Source of the DNA: Bacteroidota bacterium
Lineage (GTDB): Bacteria > Bacteroidota > Bacteroidia > Chitinophagales > Saprospiraceae
Assembly (NCBI GenBank): GCA_020160935.1
Contig: JAIUPL010000010.1
Span: 124,001 to 188,000 of the forward strand
Direction: 5' to 3'
Length of the DNA: 64,000 nt
This document shows positions 1-7,939 of the stretch, piece by piece. Numbering within the stretch: position 1 is the stretch's first letter; each line of letters starts with the position of its first letter. The position numbers were made by a program, and so were the translations under genes. The notes beneath the pieces were generated by a model. It ran no database searches. It had not been told where the DNA came from and was given only the letters and a program-made list of their open reading frames with translations.

Positions 1-923
1 ACCTCACCGCCTCTCAACCCTTCTTCAACGAAGCCGCCCACTCCTACCAGAAATGGCTCGACGGCTGTGGCCTGGGCCCGGCGCTGCAAGTGCGCTCTGC
101 GGAGGTAAAAAACGACACCCTATTGGTGGTATTCCTCGGCTTTCAGGCTGCCGACCCCGATTCTGCCCGGGCGGTGTGGAATCAATTGCGCGCCGATTTT
201 GCCCGAAAAACGGGTGGTGATACCCTCGAAAATCGCCTGTTCGAAAAAGTAACCTGGTATTTCGAAGTGCCGCCCCGGCAGGCGCGGCTGTACCTGCGCG
301 ACAGTTACACCGGCCCGAAAGCCCTGTGCTGGGAAGCGCGCGTGGTACCCGGCAATAAAAACAGCCGCCCCGTTTTTCAGCAAAAAGACCTCGACTGCGG
401 CTTCAAAAGCCAGGAGTTCAACGTACACATCGGTTCGCAGGATTTGCCGGGATTGCGCCCACCTTCTGCAGCCGATTTTCAGAAAAAAATGGATAAAAAA
501 ACGGTGTTTTCCCGGCTGAAACCCTGGCTGAGTACCCGTTACCAGAAACCCCAGCCCGACGGAGGCTGGTCGCATATCCGCTTCACCGACGAATGGCAAA
601 CCCTGAAATTCGAAGTCGACGACCTGCGCCGCGAAGTGATTTCAGACGCTTCCAGTTCCTGGTTGTGCGAGGTGTTGTGCCAATGCGCCACCTGTTTGCC
701 TTACGAAAAATTAGAGGTGGTTATCAAATACGAAGTGCCTGATGCGGTATCCGGCGGCTTCTCACTTTCTGCTACTATTTCCGCCAAATACGGCTCGGGT
801 ATCTGGAAACCGCGCGGTGGCGGCTGGCACGATCTCGACGACGAACCTGCCAAAAAAGCCTTGCTCAAAACCTACGGCGAATTGCTCATGGTTGATCTCA
901 AACGTTTTCTGCTGCAACCCTGA
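1..923 (+). CDS. Unknown protein, C-terminal part (5' end outside window)
   Basis: The reading frame is open from the first bases of the window (first full codon at base 3), so this is the C-terminal ~306 residues of a longer protein. I do not recognise a family. The visible part is soluble-looking, alternates beta-rich and charged stretches, and has a Cys-rich patch (CEVLCQCATCLP) about 90 residues from the end. A GTG at 90 could start a shorter protein, but the open frame upstream encodes plausible protein, so I prefer a truncated gene. It ends one base before the start of the next gene, which has an EAD11-like domain, so the two are probably one transcription unit. By analogy with EAD systems it may belong to a conflict or signalling module, but nothing in its own sequence proves this. 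Confidence 0.7.
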   Translation, partial: LTASQPFFNEAAHSYQKWLDGCGLGPALQVRSAEVKNDTLLVVFLGFQAADPDSARAVWNQLRADFARKTGGDTLENRLFEKVTWYFEVPPRQARLYLRDSYTGPKALCWEARVVPGNKNSRPVFQQKDLDCGFKSQEFNVHIGSQDLPGLRPPSAADFQKKMDKKTVFSRLKPWLSTRYQKPQPDGGWSHIRFTDEWQTLKFEVDDLRREVISDASSSWLCEVLCQCATCLPYEKLEVVIKYEVPDAVSGGFSLSATISAKYGSGIWKPRGGGWHDLDDEPAKKALLKTYGELLMVDLKRFLLQP

Positions 924-924
924 T

Positions 925-1644
925 ATGACATCTGCCACAAAAGAAACGCTTCGCGAACTGATTGGCCGCGACGAACTGGAAGAAACTACAGCCCAACTGC
1001 TGGCCGTTGCCGATCGCACGGGGCTGCCCGATCTTCGCAGTGAGGTCATCATCATTTCCGGGCGACTGGAAGAATGGAAAAAAGGCCGCCTTCGCGGCGA
1101 CCAGTCAGACGAACGATTGACAGAACTTCGCAACGGTATACGATCCGCCTTGCTGACCCTGGCGGAGTCGCTGCCGGAAACAATGTCTGCCGATACCAAA
1201 GCCCTCCGCCTGGCAGGTATGCCGGAAACGCGCTTCAAGGCCATCATTTTCTGGATGATGCTGGCAGGCAACGCTGCCGCATTCGTATGCCTTTTTGTGC
1301 TCGGTTCGGGTTCGGGTGCTTTCACGCCTTCCGAGACGGCTACTACCTGCGCGTTGTTGCTGTCGCCTTTAGCCGCCTATTTTTCTGTGATGTTCAGCGA
1401 GGTGATCGAGCGGCGCAGCGGCGAACTGCTATCGAGCGCCGTGGCCAATAAACGCGTCAATCGTCGCTTCCAGATTGTTTCCTTATTGGTGTTGAGCGCC
1501 TATTTTTTTCTGGTTTGTTTTCTCATGCTTTACCGTTCACAAGTCGACTTCAGCGAGTTCACCAAGTGGCTGGCCGTGCTGGAAGGCGGACTGGGAATTT
1601 TTGTAGCACAGGTGGTGCACGCGTTGTTTAAAACGGGAAAGTAG
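925..1644 (+). CDS. EAD11-like domain protein with four membrane helices
   Basis: A 239-residue protein. I start it at the ATG one base after the upstream stop; the longer frame overlaps the upstream gene. Residues ~8-84 are helical and resemble Effector-associated domain 11, with pattern ELIGRDELEE...EVIIISGRLEEWKK...LRNGIRSALLTLAE. Known EADs are death-fold-like adaptors that join sensors or NTPases to effectors in bacterial conflict systems. Residues ~106-127, 140-160, 182-204 and 215-236 are four hydrophobic segments, so the rest is a small integral membrane module. A membrane-perturbing effector recruited through the EAD is a reasonable inference. The tight coupling to the upstream gene suggests joint function. 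The family call rests on pattern recognition, not on a profile search. Confidence 0.7.
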   Translation: MTSATKETLRELIGRDELEETTAQLLAVADRTGLPDLRSEVIIISGRLEEWKKGRLRGDQSDERLTELRNGIRSALLTLAESLPETMSADTKALRLAGMPETRFKAIIFWMMLAGNAAAFVCLFVLGSGSGAFTPSETATTCALLLSPLAAYFSVMFSEVIERRSGELLSSAVANKRVNRRFQIVSLLVLSAYFFLVCFLMLYRSQVDFSEFTKWLAVLEGGLGIFVAQVVHALFKTGK

Positions 1645-1736
1645 TCATCTGTTACTCGGACAGGTAAAAAAGGGCACCTTACAATTTATTAACCCCCATT
1701 TAACGCACACTTTCCAGGCCTACGCAGGCTCGCTCC

Positions 1737-1744
1737 TACCTTTG
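1737..1744 (+). promoter_or_regulatory. Candidate Bacteroidota -7 element (TACCTTTG)
   Basis: Matches the Bacteroidota sigma-A -7 consensus TAnnTTTG about 52 bases before the ATG of the AP-superfamily gene. No clear -33 TTG is seen at the usual spacing. It would be the leading promoter of the co-directional run to 14 kb. Confidence 0.45.
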
Positions 1745-1796
1745 CCTCCGAAAGGAACGAACTACGGTTTGTCTCCTGCTTACCAAACAGACTTTC

Positions 1797-3038
1797 ATGC
1801 GGAAACTTTACTTGCTTCTGCTGCTCCTGAGCAGCACGGCTACGCTTTTTGCCCAAAACAAACTTCCCCAATCGCCGAATTATACGCTCCATGCCCGATT
1901 TTCTTCCATGATTTCCGACATCCGGAAATGCATGTGCCAGCACTACGACCACCTATTCGACAGCAAGACCCTGGCAAGCGACAGCATATTTGAAAAATGG
2001 CGAACACATGAACTGGTACAAGATGAAGAACACCCTTCCAAATACCTGATTATCATTACGTTGGACGGGATGCGCTGGCAGGAAGTGTTCACGGGAGCGA
2101 GTGATAGCATCTGGCAGCAGGGTATTACAACAACGAATACCCCGGCAAAAGACCGCGAATCGCTCATGCCCTTTCTGTGGAAAACCGTCGCTGCGCAGGG
2201 GCAGATATACGGCAACAGAATAAAGGGTTCGCGGGTAAACGTGACCAACAAAATGCACATTTCGTACCCGGGATACAACGAGATTTTTACAGGCCATCCT
2301 GACGACCGGCACATAAAACTCAATTTTAAAATTCCTAACCCGAATCAGAACGTACTCGCTCATATTGGAAAGAATAAGAACTTCCTCGGCCGGGTAGCAT
2401 CCTTCGCCTCCTGGGATGTTTTTCCCAGTATTTTTAACCAGAAACGGGGCGGAATGTATATCAATGCTGCTTTTGAAAAAGTGCCTGATGCCGCTTTTGT
2501 CGGCCTGAATGCCCAATTAAAAACTGTACAACGACGCTGGGGAAGCCGGGTTCGGCCCGATAGCCTGACCGCAGCCTTCGCACTGGAATACCTGGAGCAG
2601 CGCACGCCACGCGTGTTGCATATCGGCCTGGGTGAAACCGACGAATACGCACATGAAAAAAATTACCCGGCATACCTACAGGCTGCCCGATCCAACGATG
2701 CTGTGATAGCACGCATCTGGCAATTTGTGCAATCCAGCCCTGTATACCGCAACAAAACCACTCTTTTTATTACCACCGATCACGGGCGGGGCAATACATC
2801 GGACACCTGGCACAAGCACCATGGCTGGGCCAAAGGATCGGATGAAATATGGTTTGCGGTAATGGGCCCCGAAACGATGCCGCTGGGCGAAATGGAAGGC
2901 GGCGCACCCTGTTTTCAGAACCAGTTTGCCCGGACTTTTGCAGGTTTTTTGGGGCTGGAATATGGCGCCGAAGAGCCGGTAGGAGAAAAAATCGCCACGC
3001 TGTTCGGAGTAGGCGCAAAAGGCATTACGCAGCGGTAG
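1797..3038 (+). CDS. Secreted alkaline-phosphatase-superfamily hydrolase (paralogue 1)
   Basis: A 413-residue exported protein; residues 1-20 form a signal peptide ending in LFAQ. From residue ~82 it has the alkaline phosphatase/phosphodiesterase fold signatures: TLDGMRWQEVF (metal-binding Asp ~90), SYPGYNEIF (~156, nucleophile region), GETDEYAH (~279-286, Asp and His metal ligands) and TTDHGRG (~326-332). Substrates of this superfamily include phosphate mono- and diesters and phosphonates; the sequence does not decide which. Residues 21-80 are an extra N-terminal stretch absent from its paralogue at 7.9 kb. It leads a same-strand run with phosphonate-type genes. Its last 14 bases overlap the end of a convergent small gene. 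Confidence 0.85.
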   Translation: MRKLYLLLLLLSSTATLFAQNKLPQSPNYTLHARFSSMISDIRKCMCQHYDHLFDSKTLASDSIFEKWRTHELVQDEEHPSKYLIIITLDGMRWQEVFTGASDSIWQQGITTTNTPAKDRESLMPFLWKTVAAQGQIYGNRIKGSRVNVTNKMHISYPGYNEIFTGHPDDRHIKLNFKIPNPNQNVLAHIGKNKNFLGRVASFASWDVFPSIFNQKRGGMYINAAFEKVPDAAFVGLNAQLKTVQRRWGSRVRPDSLTAAFALEYLEQRTPRVLHIGLGETDEYAHEKNYPAYLQAARSNDAVIARIWQFVQSSPVYRNKTTLFITTDHGRGNTSDTWHKHHGWAKGSDEIWFAVMGPETMPLGEMEGGAPCFQNQFARTFAGFLGLEYGAEEPVGEKIATLFGVGAKGITQR

Positions 3039-3414
3039 AGGCAGGCGCTTTTTTCACTTTTTGTTTAGGTGTTCCCATGGCTGCTACCGGCGCTTCCTTA
3101 CCTGATTTGGGTTCGGCTTTTTTAGCCGCTTTTTTGGCAAATTTATAGTCGCTTTTGGCAAGTTTATACTCTATACGCTTGATTTTGTAGGTCAATCTGG
3201 CAATTTTCATAGCCGACCACACCTGAATGACAATGTTTTTGGCCGGCTCGTTTTCAGCCGCATCTTTATAAGCAGCATGCTTTTTTTCAAATGCTGCAAG
3301 GGCTGCCTGAACGGCTTTTTCGGCTTTGTCGATTTTAGCCTGTAGGGCTTTCAACGCTGTATCAGAATCGGAAGGAGAAGGGCGTTTGGAGGATTTAGAT
3401 GCTGTTTGCTTCAT
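3025..3414 (-). CDS. Small Lys/Ala-rich basic protein (histone H1-like composition)
   Basis: A 129-residue protein starting MKQTASKSSKRPSPSDSD. The open frame upstream of this ATG is probably not coding. Its centre is a coiled-coil-like amphipathic helix (ALKALQAKIDKAEKAVQAAL) followed by repeated Lys/Ala segments (KFAKKAAKKAEPKSGK). The composition resembles bacterial H1-like DNA-binding or scaffold proteins, but I see no defined domain. It lies antisense between two genes of the putative phosphonate run and overlaps the 3' end of the hydrolase by 14 bases. It could therefore be an independent insertion or a regulator by convergent transcription. Confidence 0.6.
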   Translation of the reverse strand: MKQTASKSSKRPSPSDSDTALKALQAKIDKAEKAVQAALAAFEKKHAAYKDAAENEPAKNIVIQVWSAMKIARLTYKIKRIEYKLAKSDYKFAKKAAKKAEPKSGKEAPVAAMGTPKQKVKKAPASTAA

Positions 3415-3524
3415 ATCAGTTGCTGTTGGTTTAATCAGTACAGAGGGCAAAATTATCGGACTTAACAGCAACTTAATATTAAGTTTACTCAGAGGTAACA
3501 AACTTAACATTGGAACATTTCAAG

Positions 3525-4676
3525 ATGAAAAACCAATACGATTTGCTCATCATTGGTGGTGGTGTGCTCGGCATTTTTCATGCCTATCAGGCCCTGGAAC
3601 AAGGACTGCGCGTGGCTGTGCTAGACAGAAACCGGCAGGCCCGCGGCTCTTCTGTTCAAAATTTTGGACAGGTGGTGCCGTCCGGTATGAATGCCCAATG
3701 GCAACAGTACGGCCGTAAAAGCCTGGAAATTTACAAGTCCTTCCAGGAGAAATTCGATATCTCCGCCCGGCAAAACGGTTCGATCTACATCGCTTCCAAC
3801 GAGGAAGAAATGACTTTGCTGGAAGAATTGTCTGCCATTAACCGACAACAGGATTATCCATCGCACATGCTCACGGCGGCGGAATGCCTGGATCGCTACG
3901 AGGGACTTCGTCGGGACTATTGCATGGGTGGATTGTTTTTTCCGGAAGAAATTACGCTGGAGCCCCGCACGGCCATTCACCGAATCAGGCAATACCTGGA
4001 AGAGCAAAAAGGGCTGGCTTATTTCCCGCAAACGCTCGTTATGGAAATAGAAACCTTGCAAGACAGGTGCCAGGTGGTAGCCAGTGATGGCCGTTTGTTT
4101 TTTGCCGATCGGGTGCTGGTTTGCAGCGGTTATGAGTTTCAAACCCTTTATCCAGAAATAATTGCGCAAAGCGACCTGCAAGCGGTCAAACTTCAAATGC
4201 TGCTGCTGGAATCGCAGCCCTCGCAAATCATTCCCGGCTCTATCCTTACTGGACTGAGTATTCGGCGTTATGAAAGTTTCCACGAATGCCCGTCTTATGC
4301 CGCTATCAAATCCAAGGAAGACCCAAACAGCCTGGCGAAAAAATGGAGTGTTCATATCCTGTTCAAACAGGCTACTGACGGCTCGATTATTCTGGGTGAC
4401 ACCCACGAATATGCCGATGCAGCCGATGCCGAATCGCTGGGTACGCATATTCGGGAAGACATGAACCGCTACATGCTGGACGAAGCAGCGCGTATTTTTC
4501 AGTTGCAGAACTGGACCGTGCGCGAAACCTGGACAGGCACCTATTCGCAGTGCAAGCACAACGATATTTTCCGCCATACGATCGACGGGAAAATTCACCT
4601 GCTGACCGGCATCGGCGGGAAAGGCATGACCGCCAGCGCAGGGTATGCAGCACATCATTTCAACGATATTTTTTAA
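3525..4676 (+). CDS. FAD-dependent oxidoreductase, aminophosphonate oxidase type (TIGR03364-like)
   Basis: A 383-residue DAO-fold flavoenzyme. The N-terminus has the dinucleotide-binding motif DLLIIGGGVLGIFHAY followed by the acidic end of beta-2 (VAVLDRN). The C-terminus has the FAD-contact loop LLTGIGGKGMTASAGYA. I start at ATG 3525; the frame reaches a TTG at 3510, giving only MEHFK extra. The overall sequence and its place next to a phosphonatase-like hydrolase match TIGR03364, proposed to oxidatively deaminate 2-aminoethylphosphonate relatives to an aldehyde. The gene is followed by the HAD gene after 17 bases, so the aldehyde product would be the substrate of its neighbour. The exact amine (aminoethylphosphonate, N-methyl or 1-hydroxy derivative) cannot be read from sequence. 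Confidence 0.8.
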   Translation: MKNQYDLLIIGGGVLGIFHAYQALEQGLRVAVLDRNRQARGSSVQNFGQVVPSGMNAQWQQYGRKSLEIYKSFQEKFDISARQNGSIYIASNEEEMTLLEELSAINRQQDYPSHMLTAAECLDRYEGLRRDYCMGGLFFPEEITLEPRTAIHRIRQYLEEQKGLAYFPQTLVMEIETLQDRCQVVASDGRLFFADRVLVCSGYEFQTLYPEIIAQSDLQAVKLQMLLLESQPSQIIPGSILTGLSIRRYESFHECPSYAAIKSKEDPNSLAKKWSVHILFKQATDGSIILGDTHEYADAADAESLGTHIREDMNRYMLDEAARIFQLQNWTVRETWTGTYSQCKHNDIFRHTIDGKIHLLTGIGGKGMTASAGYAAHHFNDIF

Positions 4677-4693
4677 ACTCAAAACCTGGGATT

Positions 4694-5365
4694 ATGATCC
4701 GATTAGTAGTGTTCGACATGGCAGGAACGACCATAGACGAACAAAACGTGGTGTATAAAACCGTTCATCAGGCATTGCTGCGCGCAGGGTTCGACGTATC
4801 GCTCGACGCGGTTTTGCTGCACGCAGCCGGCAAAGAAAAATTCCAGGCGATCTGCGATGTCATGCAACATTTACAGGATGGTCCGGTGGATTTGGCCCGC
4901 GCCATGGCGATTTTCCAGGATTTTGAAAGTCTGCTGGACACTGCGTATGGCACGCTCCAGCCACAGCCAATGCCGGGCGCGGAGGCTGTGTTTGAAATCC
5001 TGCGTCAACGCGGCATATTGATCGTTTTGAATACCGGCTACAAGCGCCCGGTCGCAGCGGGATTGCTTCAAAAACTGGGCTGGATGCAGGGCCAAATCTA
5101 TGATTTGTTGCTCACTGCCGATGATGTGCAAAAAAGCCGCCCGCATCCCGACATGATTTTTGAAGCCATGGAACATTTCGGAATAGAAGATGCGGTAGAA
5201 GTGGCCAAAATTGGTGATTCCATCGTGGATGTGGAAGAAGGCAAAAATGCGGGGTGCGGTCTCGTAGCGGGTATAACCACAGGAGCCCAGACCGAGGTGC
5301 AGTTGCAAACTGCGCAACCCACGCATATTTTTCACAGCCTGAACGATCTCATTCCTGCCCTGTAG
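4694..5365 (+). CDS. Phosphonatase-like HAD hydrolase (TIGR03351/PhnX-like)
   Basis: A 223-residue haloacid-dehalogenase family enzyme. Motif I is FDMAGTTIDE with nucleophile Asp8 and Ala at position 10 where phosphatases have Asp, a hallmark of phosphonoacetaldehyde hydrolases. Motif III carries an Arg (KSRPHPDM) instead of the usual Lys, also phosphonatase-like. The cap has AAGKEKFQAI at ~44-53; Lys49 aligns with the Schiff-base Lys of PhnX (GLLKIDHV). Motif IV is KIGDSIVDVEEGKNAG. It should cleave the C-P bond of phosphonoacetaldehyde or a derivative, releasing phosphate in the cytoplasm. The frame extends upstream over the FAD gene, but ATG 4694 fits the conserved N-terminus. The DUF5690 gene starts 5 bases after its stop. 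Confidence 0.85.
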   Translation: MIRLVVFDMAGTTIDEQNVVYKTVHQALLRAGFDVSLDAVLLHAAGKEKFQAICDVMQHLQDGPVDLARAMAIFQDFESLLDTAYGTLQPQPMPGAEAVFEILRQRGILIVLNTGYKRPVAAGLLQKLGWMQGQIYDLLLTADDVQKSRPHPDMIFEAMEHFGIEDAVEVAKIGDSIVDVEEGKNAGCGLVAGITTGAQTEVQLQTAQPTHIFHSLNDLIPAL

Positions 5366-5370
5366 GTATC

Positions 5371-6663
5371 ATGTATCATTCTGCTGCCTTGAAACGCGCA
5401 CTGGCGCAAATGCGTCCACTTGCGTTTGTGATAGTGGCCGGGTTGATCGCTTTTGTTGCGTATGGTTGTGTGTACGCCTTTCGCAAGCCATTTGCTGCTG
5501 CCGGATTCGAAGGGCTGGAAGTGTGCGGAATTCAATACAAGATTGCACTGGTGATTGCGCAAGTAGCCGGTTATGCCCTTTCCAAATTTGCCTGAATTCG
5601 GATGATTTCATCTTTAGATAGCAAACAAAGAACCGGAATGCTGCTAGGTATTCTGGCAGTGGCAGTTTTGTCGCTGCTCGGATTTGCGTATTCCTCGTTG
5701 CAGTGGGGGGTGTTCTGGATGTTTCTCAATGGCATTCCGCTGGGACTGGCCTGGGGAGTGGTATTCAGTTACCTGGAAGGCCGACGGGTGACGGAGGCTC
5801 TGACAGCCTTGTTGTGCATCAACTTCATCCTTTCTTCGGGCTTTGTAAAAACAGTGGGTCGATGGCTGATTCAGGAAAAGGGTGTCTCCGAATTCAGTAT
5901 GCCATTGCTGACAGGCTTGTTGTTCTTGCCTGCGCTTTTACTGTGTATCTGGTTGCTGGAACACCTGCCCCCGCCGGGCGAAGCAGATATAGCGCAGCGT
6001 AGTGAGCGAAAATCCATGGGGGCTGCCGAACGCAAATCCCTTTTTCTAAAATACGCACCCGGATTGCTGCTGCTTACAGGTATTTACCTTTTACTCACTA
6101 TCATCCGGGATGTGCGCGACAATTTCGCCGTAGATATTTGGACAGAACTGGGATATGGAAATCAGCCGGCTATGCTTAACGTGAGCGAACTACCAATTGC
6201 AGTGTTGGTACTGGTCAGCATTGGAGCGATGAGTTTTGTTTCCGACAATTTTCGAGCCCTGCGGCTCAACCACTTAATTATCATTGGAAGTGCTCTTCTG
6301 ACGATTGGATCAACTGTGCTGTTTCAGCAGGAAATGTTGTCGCCACTCGCCTGGATCATGTTGTCGGGCGCGGGTATTTTTTTATCGTACATCCTTTTCA
6401 ATGGTGTGTTATTCGAACGGCTGATGGCGGCGTTTCGGGAAACCGGCAATGCAGGTTTTCTGATTTATCTGGCAGATGCTGTTGGCTACCTCGGCAGCGT
6501 ACTGGTGCTGCTGTGGCGCAATTTTGGCCGCAGCAACCTGAACTGGGTGGATTTCTTCTGCGACCTGTGTCTGTACGGTAGCGCGGCTGTTGTGATAATG
6601 GCCTTGTTCTCCATGGTTTATTTTAAAAAATGTACGCACTCTAAAGTTAACCTGCATATATGA
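5371..6663 (+). pseudogene. DUF5690 family MFS-type transporter, interrupted by an in-frame TGA
   Basis: Two pieces lie in the same frame: 74 codons (FRKPF...GIQYKIALVIAQVAGYALSKF) ending at TGA 5593-5595, then an open frame through 6663. Together they make one ~430-codon membrane protein with about 12 hydrophobic segments. Intact DUF5690 proteins, as I recall them, read SKF-x-G-I-(K/R)-x-I-S at this point; here SKFA-stop-IRMIS fits with the stop replacing Gly. A single GGA to TGA change explains it. ATG 5611-area codons (MISSLDSK) could restart translation, but the product would lack the first two or so helices. The gene follows a phosphonatase-like gene and overlaps the next gene by 4 bases (ATGA), so it is probably the inner-membrane importer of the run, inactivated or read through. 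A sequencing error is possible. Confidence 0.8.
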
Positions 6664-7928
6664 TCCGACTGGTTTCTTTTTTCATAGCCACGTTTTGCTG
6701 GCTGTTTTCCTTGCGCCTTTCTTCCCAAACCGCTTTGCCGCCCTGGCAACCCGGCATGATGGACATCCACCACATCAGTACAGGCCGTGGCAATGCAGCG
6801 TTTTTTATATTTCCGGATGGCTCCACCATGTTGGTTGATGCCGGCGAAATTTCAGATACCCATCCACGCACGTTGTCGCCCAGAAACGGCGCCCTTCGAC
6901 CCGATTCAAGCCGACGCGCATCGGCGTGGGTGGCCGATTATATCCGGCAATTTCATCCGGCGCACGACAAGGTAATGCTCGATTATGCGGTCATTACCCA
7001 TTTCCACGACGATCATTTTGGAGAATGGGATGCCAGCAAGCCGCGTTCTTCAAAAGGCGATTATGCACTTACCGGTTTGATGGGAGTGGGTGATGAAATT
7101 CCCATCCGGCATTTGCTGGACAGGGGCACGCACTTTCCTGTGGATGTGCTGGGTAATGATTTTGCGAAACAATATGAAAAAGATGAATACCACATCGTGC
7201 AGACCTTGCGGGAATACCAGCGGTATATCCGTTGGCAGCAGGCGCATAACGGGCTGCGATACGACACCATACAGCCCGGCGTGTGCGGGCAGATAAAATT
7301 GAAAAACGAAACGGCCTTCCCCGATTTTAGGGTGCAAAACATTGCAGCAGGAGGCAGGATTTGGACCGGCTTCCGGGATGGAGAATTTACTGAAATGTAC
7401 AAATACGGGACATATCCGGGTGAAAATCCGCTGAGTGTATGCCTTAAAATTTCCTACGGGCCGTTCGACTACTTTACAGGCGGCGACATCAGCGGTATTG
7501 ACGACCTGGGGCAGGCCAATCTTCATTCAATGGAAGCACAAGTAGCGCCAGTGGTGGGCCCGGTGGATGTCGCTACCCTGAATCACCATGGCAACCGCGA
7601 TTCGCAAAGCCCCTTTTATGTAAAAACACTGCGCCCGAAGGTGTGGATACAGCAGTGTTGGTCATCCGACCATCCGGGCGAAGAAGTGCTGCGCCGCATC
7701 ACATCCAGATCCTTGTATCCGGGTGAGCGAATGATATTTACAACAGATATGCTGCAATCCAATATCCTGGTCATTGGCGATAAGATAAATGATGCTTATT
7801 CATGCCTGCATGGGCATGTAGTCGTCAGGGTTGTGCCTGGCGGAAAGACCTATCAGGTGTATGTACTGAATGATTTTTCTGCCAAAAGAGAAGTGATCGG
7901 GCAGTTTGGCCCATTTCTTTCACGTTAA
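6660..7928 (+). CDS. Secreted metallo-beta-lactamase-fold hydrolase (ComEC/Rec2-like)
   Basis: A 422-residue protein with a signal peptide (cleavage near residues 22-23, LRLSSQ). It carries the MBL-fold metal motif THFHDDHFG (His114, His116, Asp118, His119), preceded by an LVDAGE strand and followed by YFTGGDISG and TLNHHGNRDS, where the remaining Asp and His ligands lie. The layout resembles the C-terminal MBL domain of ComEC without its membrane part. Such exported domains cleave phosphodiesters or related bonds; the substrate here is unknown. It starts by ATGA overlap with the DUF5690 gene, implying translational coupling, and is followed after 11 bases by the second AP-superfamily gene. 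A large insertion (~125-240) separates the metal motifs. Confidence 0.8.
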   Translation: MIRLVSFFIATFCWLFSLRLSSQTALPPWQPGMMDIHHISTGRGNAAFFIFPDGSTMLVDAGEISDTHPRTLSPRNGALRPDSSRRASAWVADYIRQFHPAHDKVMLDYAVITHFHDDHFGEWDASKPRSSKGDYALTGLMGVGDEIPIRHLLDRGTHFPVDVLGNDFAKQYEKDEYHIVQTLREYQRYIRWQQAHNGLRYDTIQPGVCGQIKLKNETAFPDFRVQNIAAGGRIWTGFRDGEFTEMYKYGTYPGENPLSVCLKISYGPFDYFTGGDISGIDDLGQANLHSMEAQVAPVVGPVDVATLNHHGNRDSQSPFYVKTLRPKVWIQQCWSSDHPGEEVLRRITSRSLYPGERMIFTTDMLQSNILVIGDKINDAYSCLHGHVVVRVVPGGKTYQVYVLNDFSAKREVIGQFGPFLSR

Positions 7929-7939
7929 AATAAGCACTT

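Noticed and set aside
3621-4682. 353-codon minus-strand frame opposite the FAD oxidoreductase
   Set aside because: Antisense to a well-conserved enzyme; composition is that of a shadow frame.
5611-6663. Second half of the DUF5690 frame as an independent gene
   Set aside because: Same frame, only 5 codons between the stop and the next ATG, and family similarity continues across the stop, so one broken gene is simpler.
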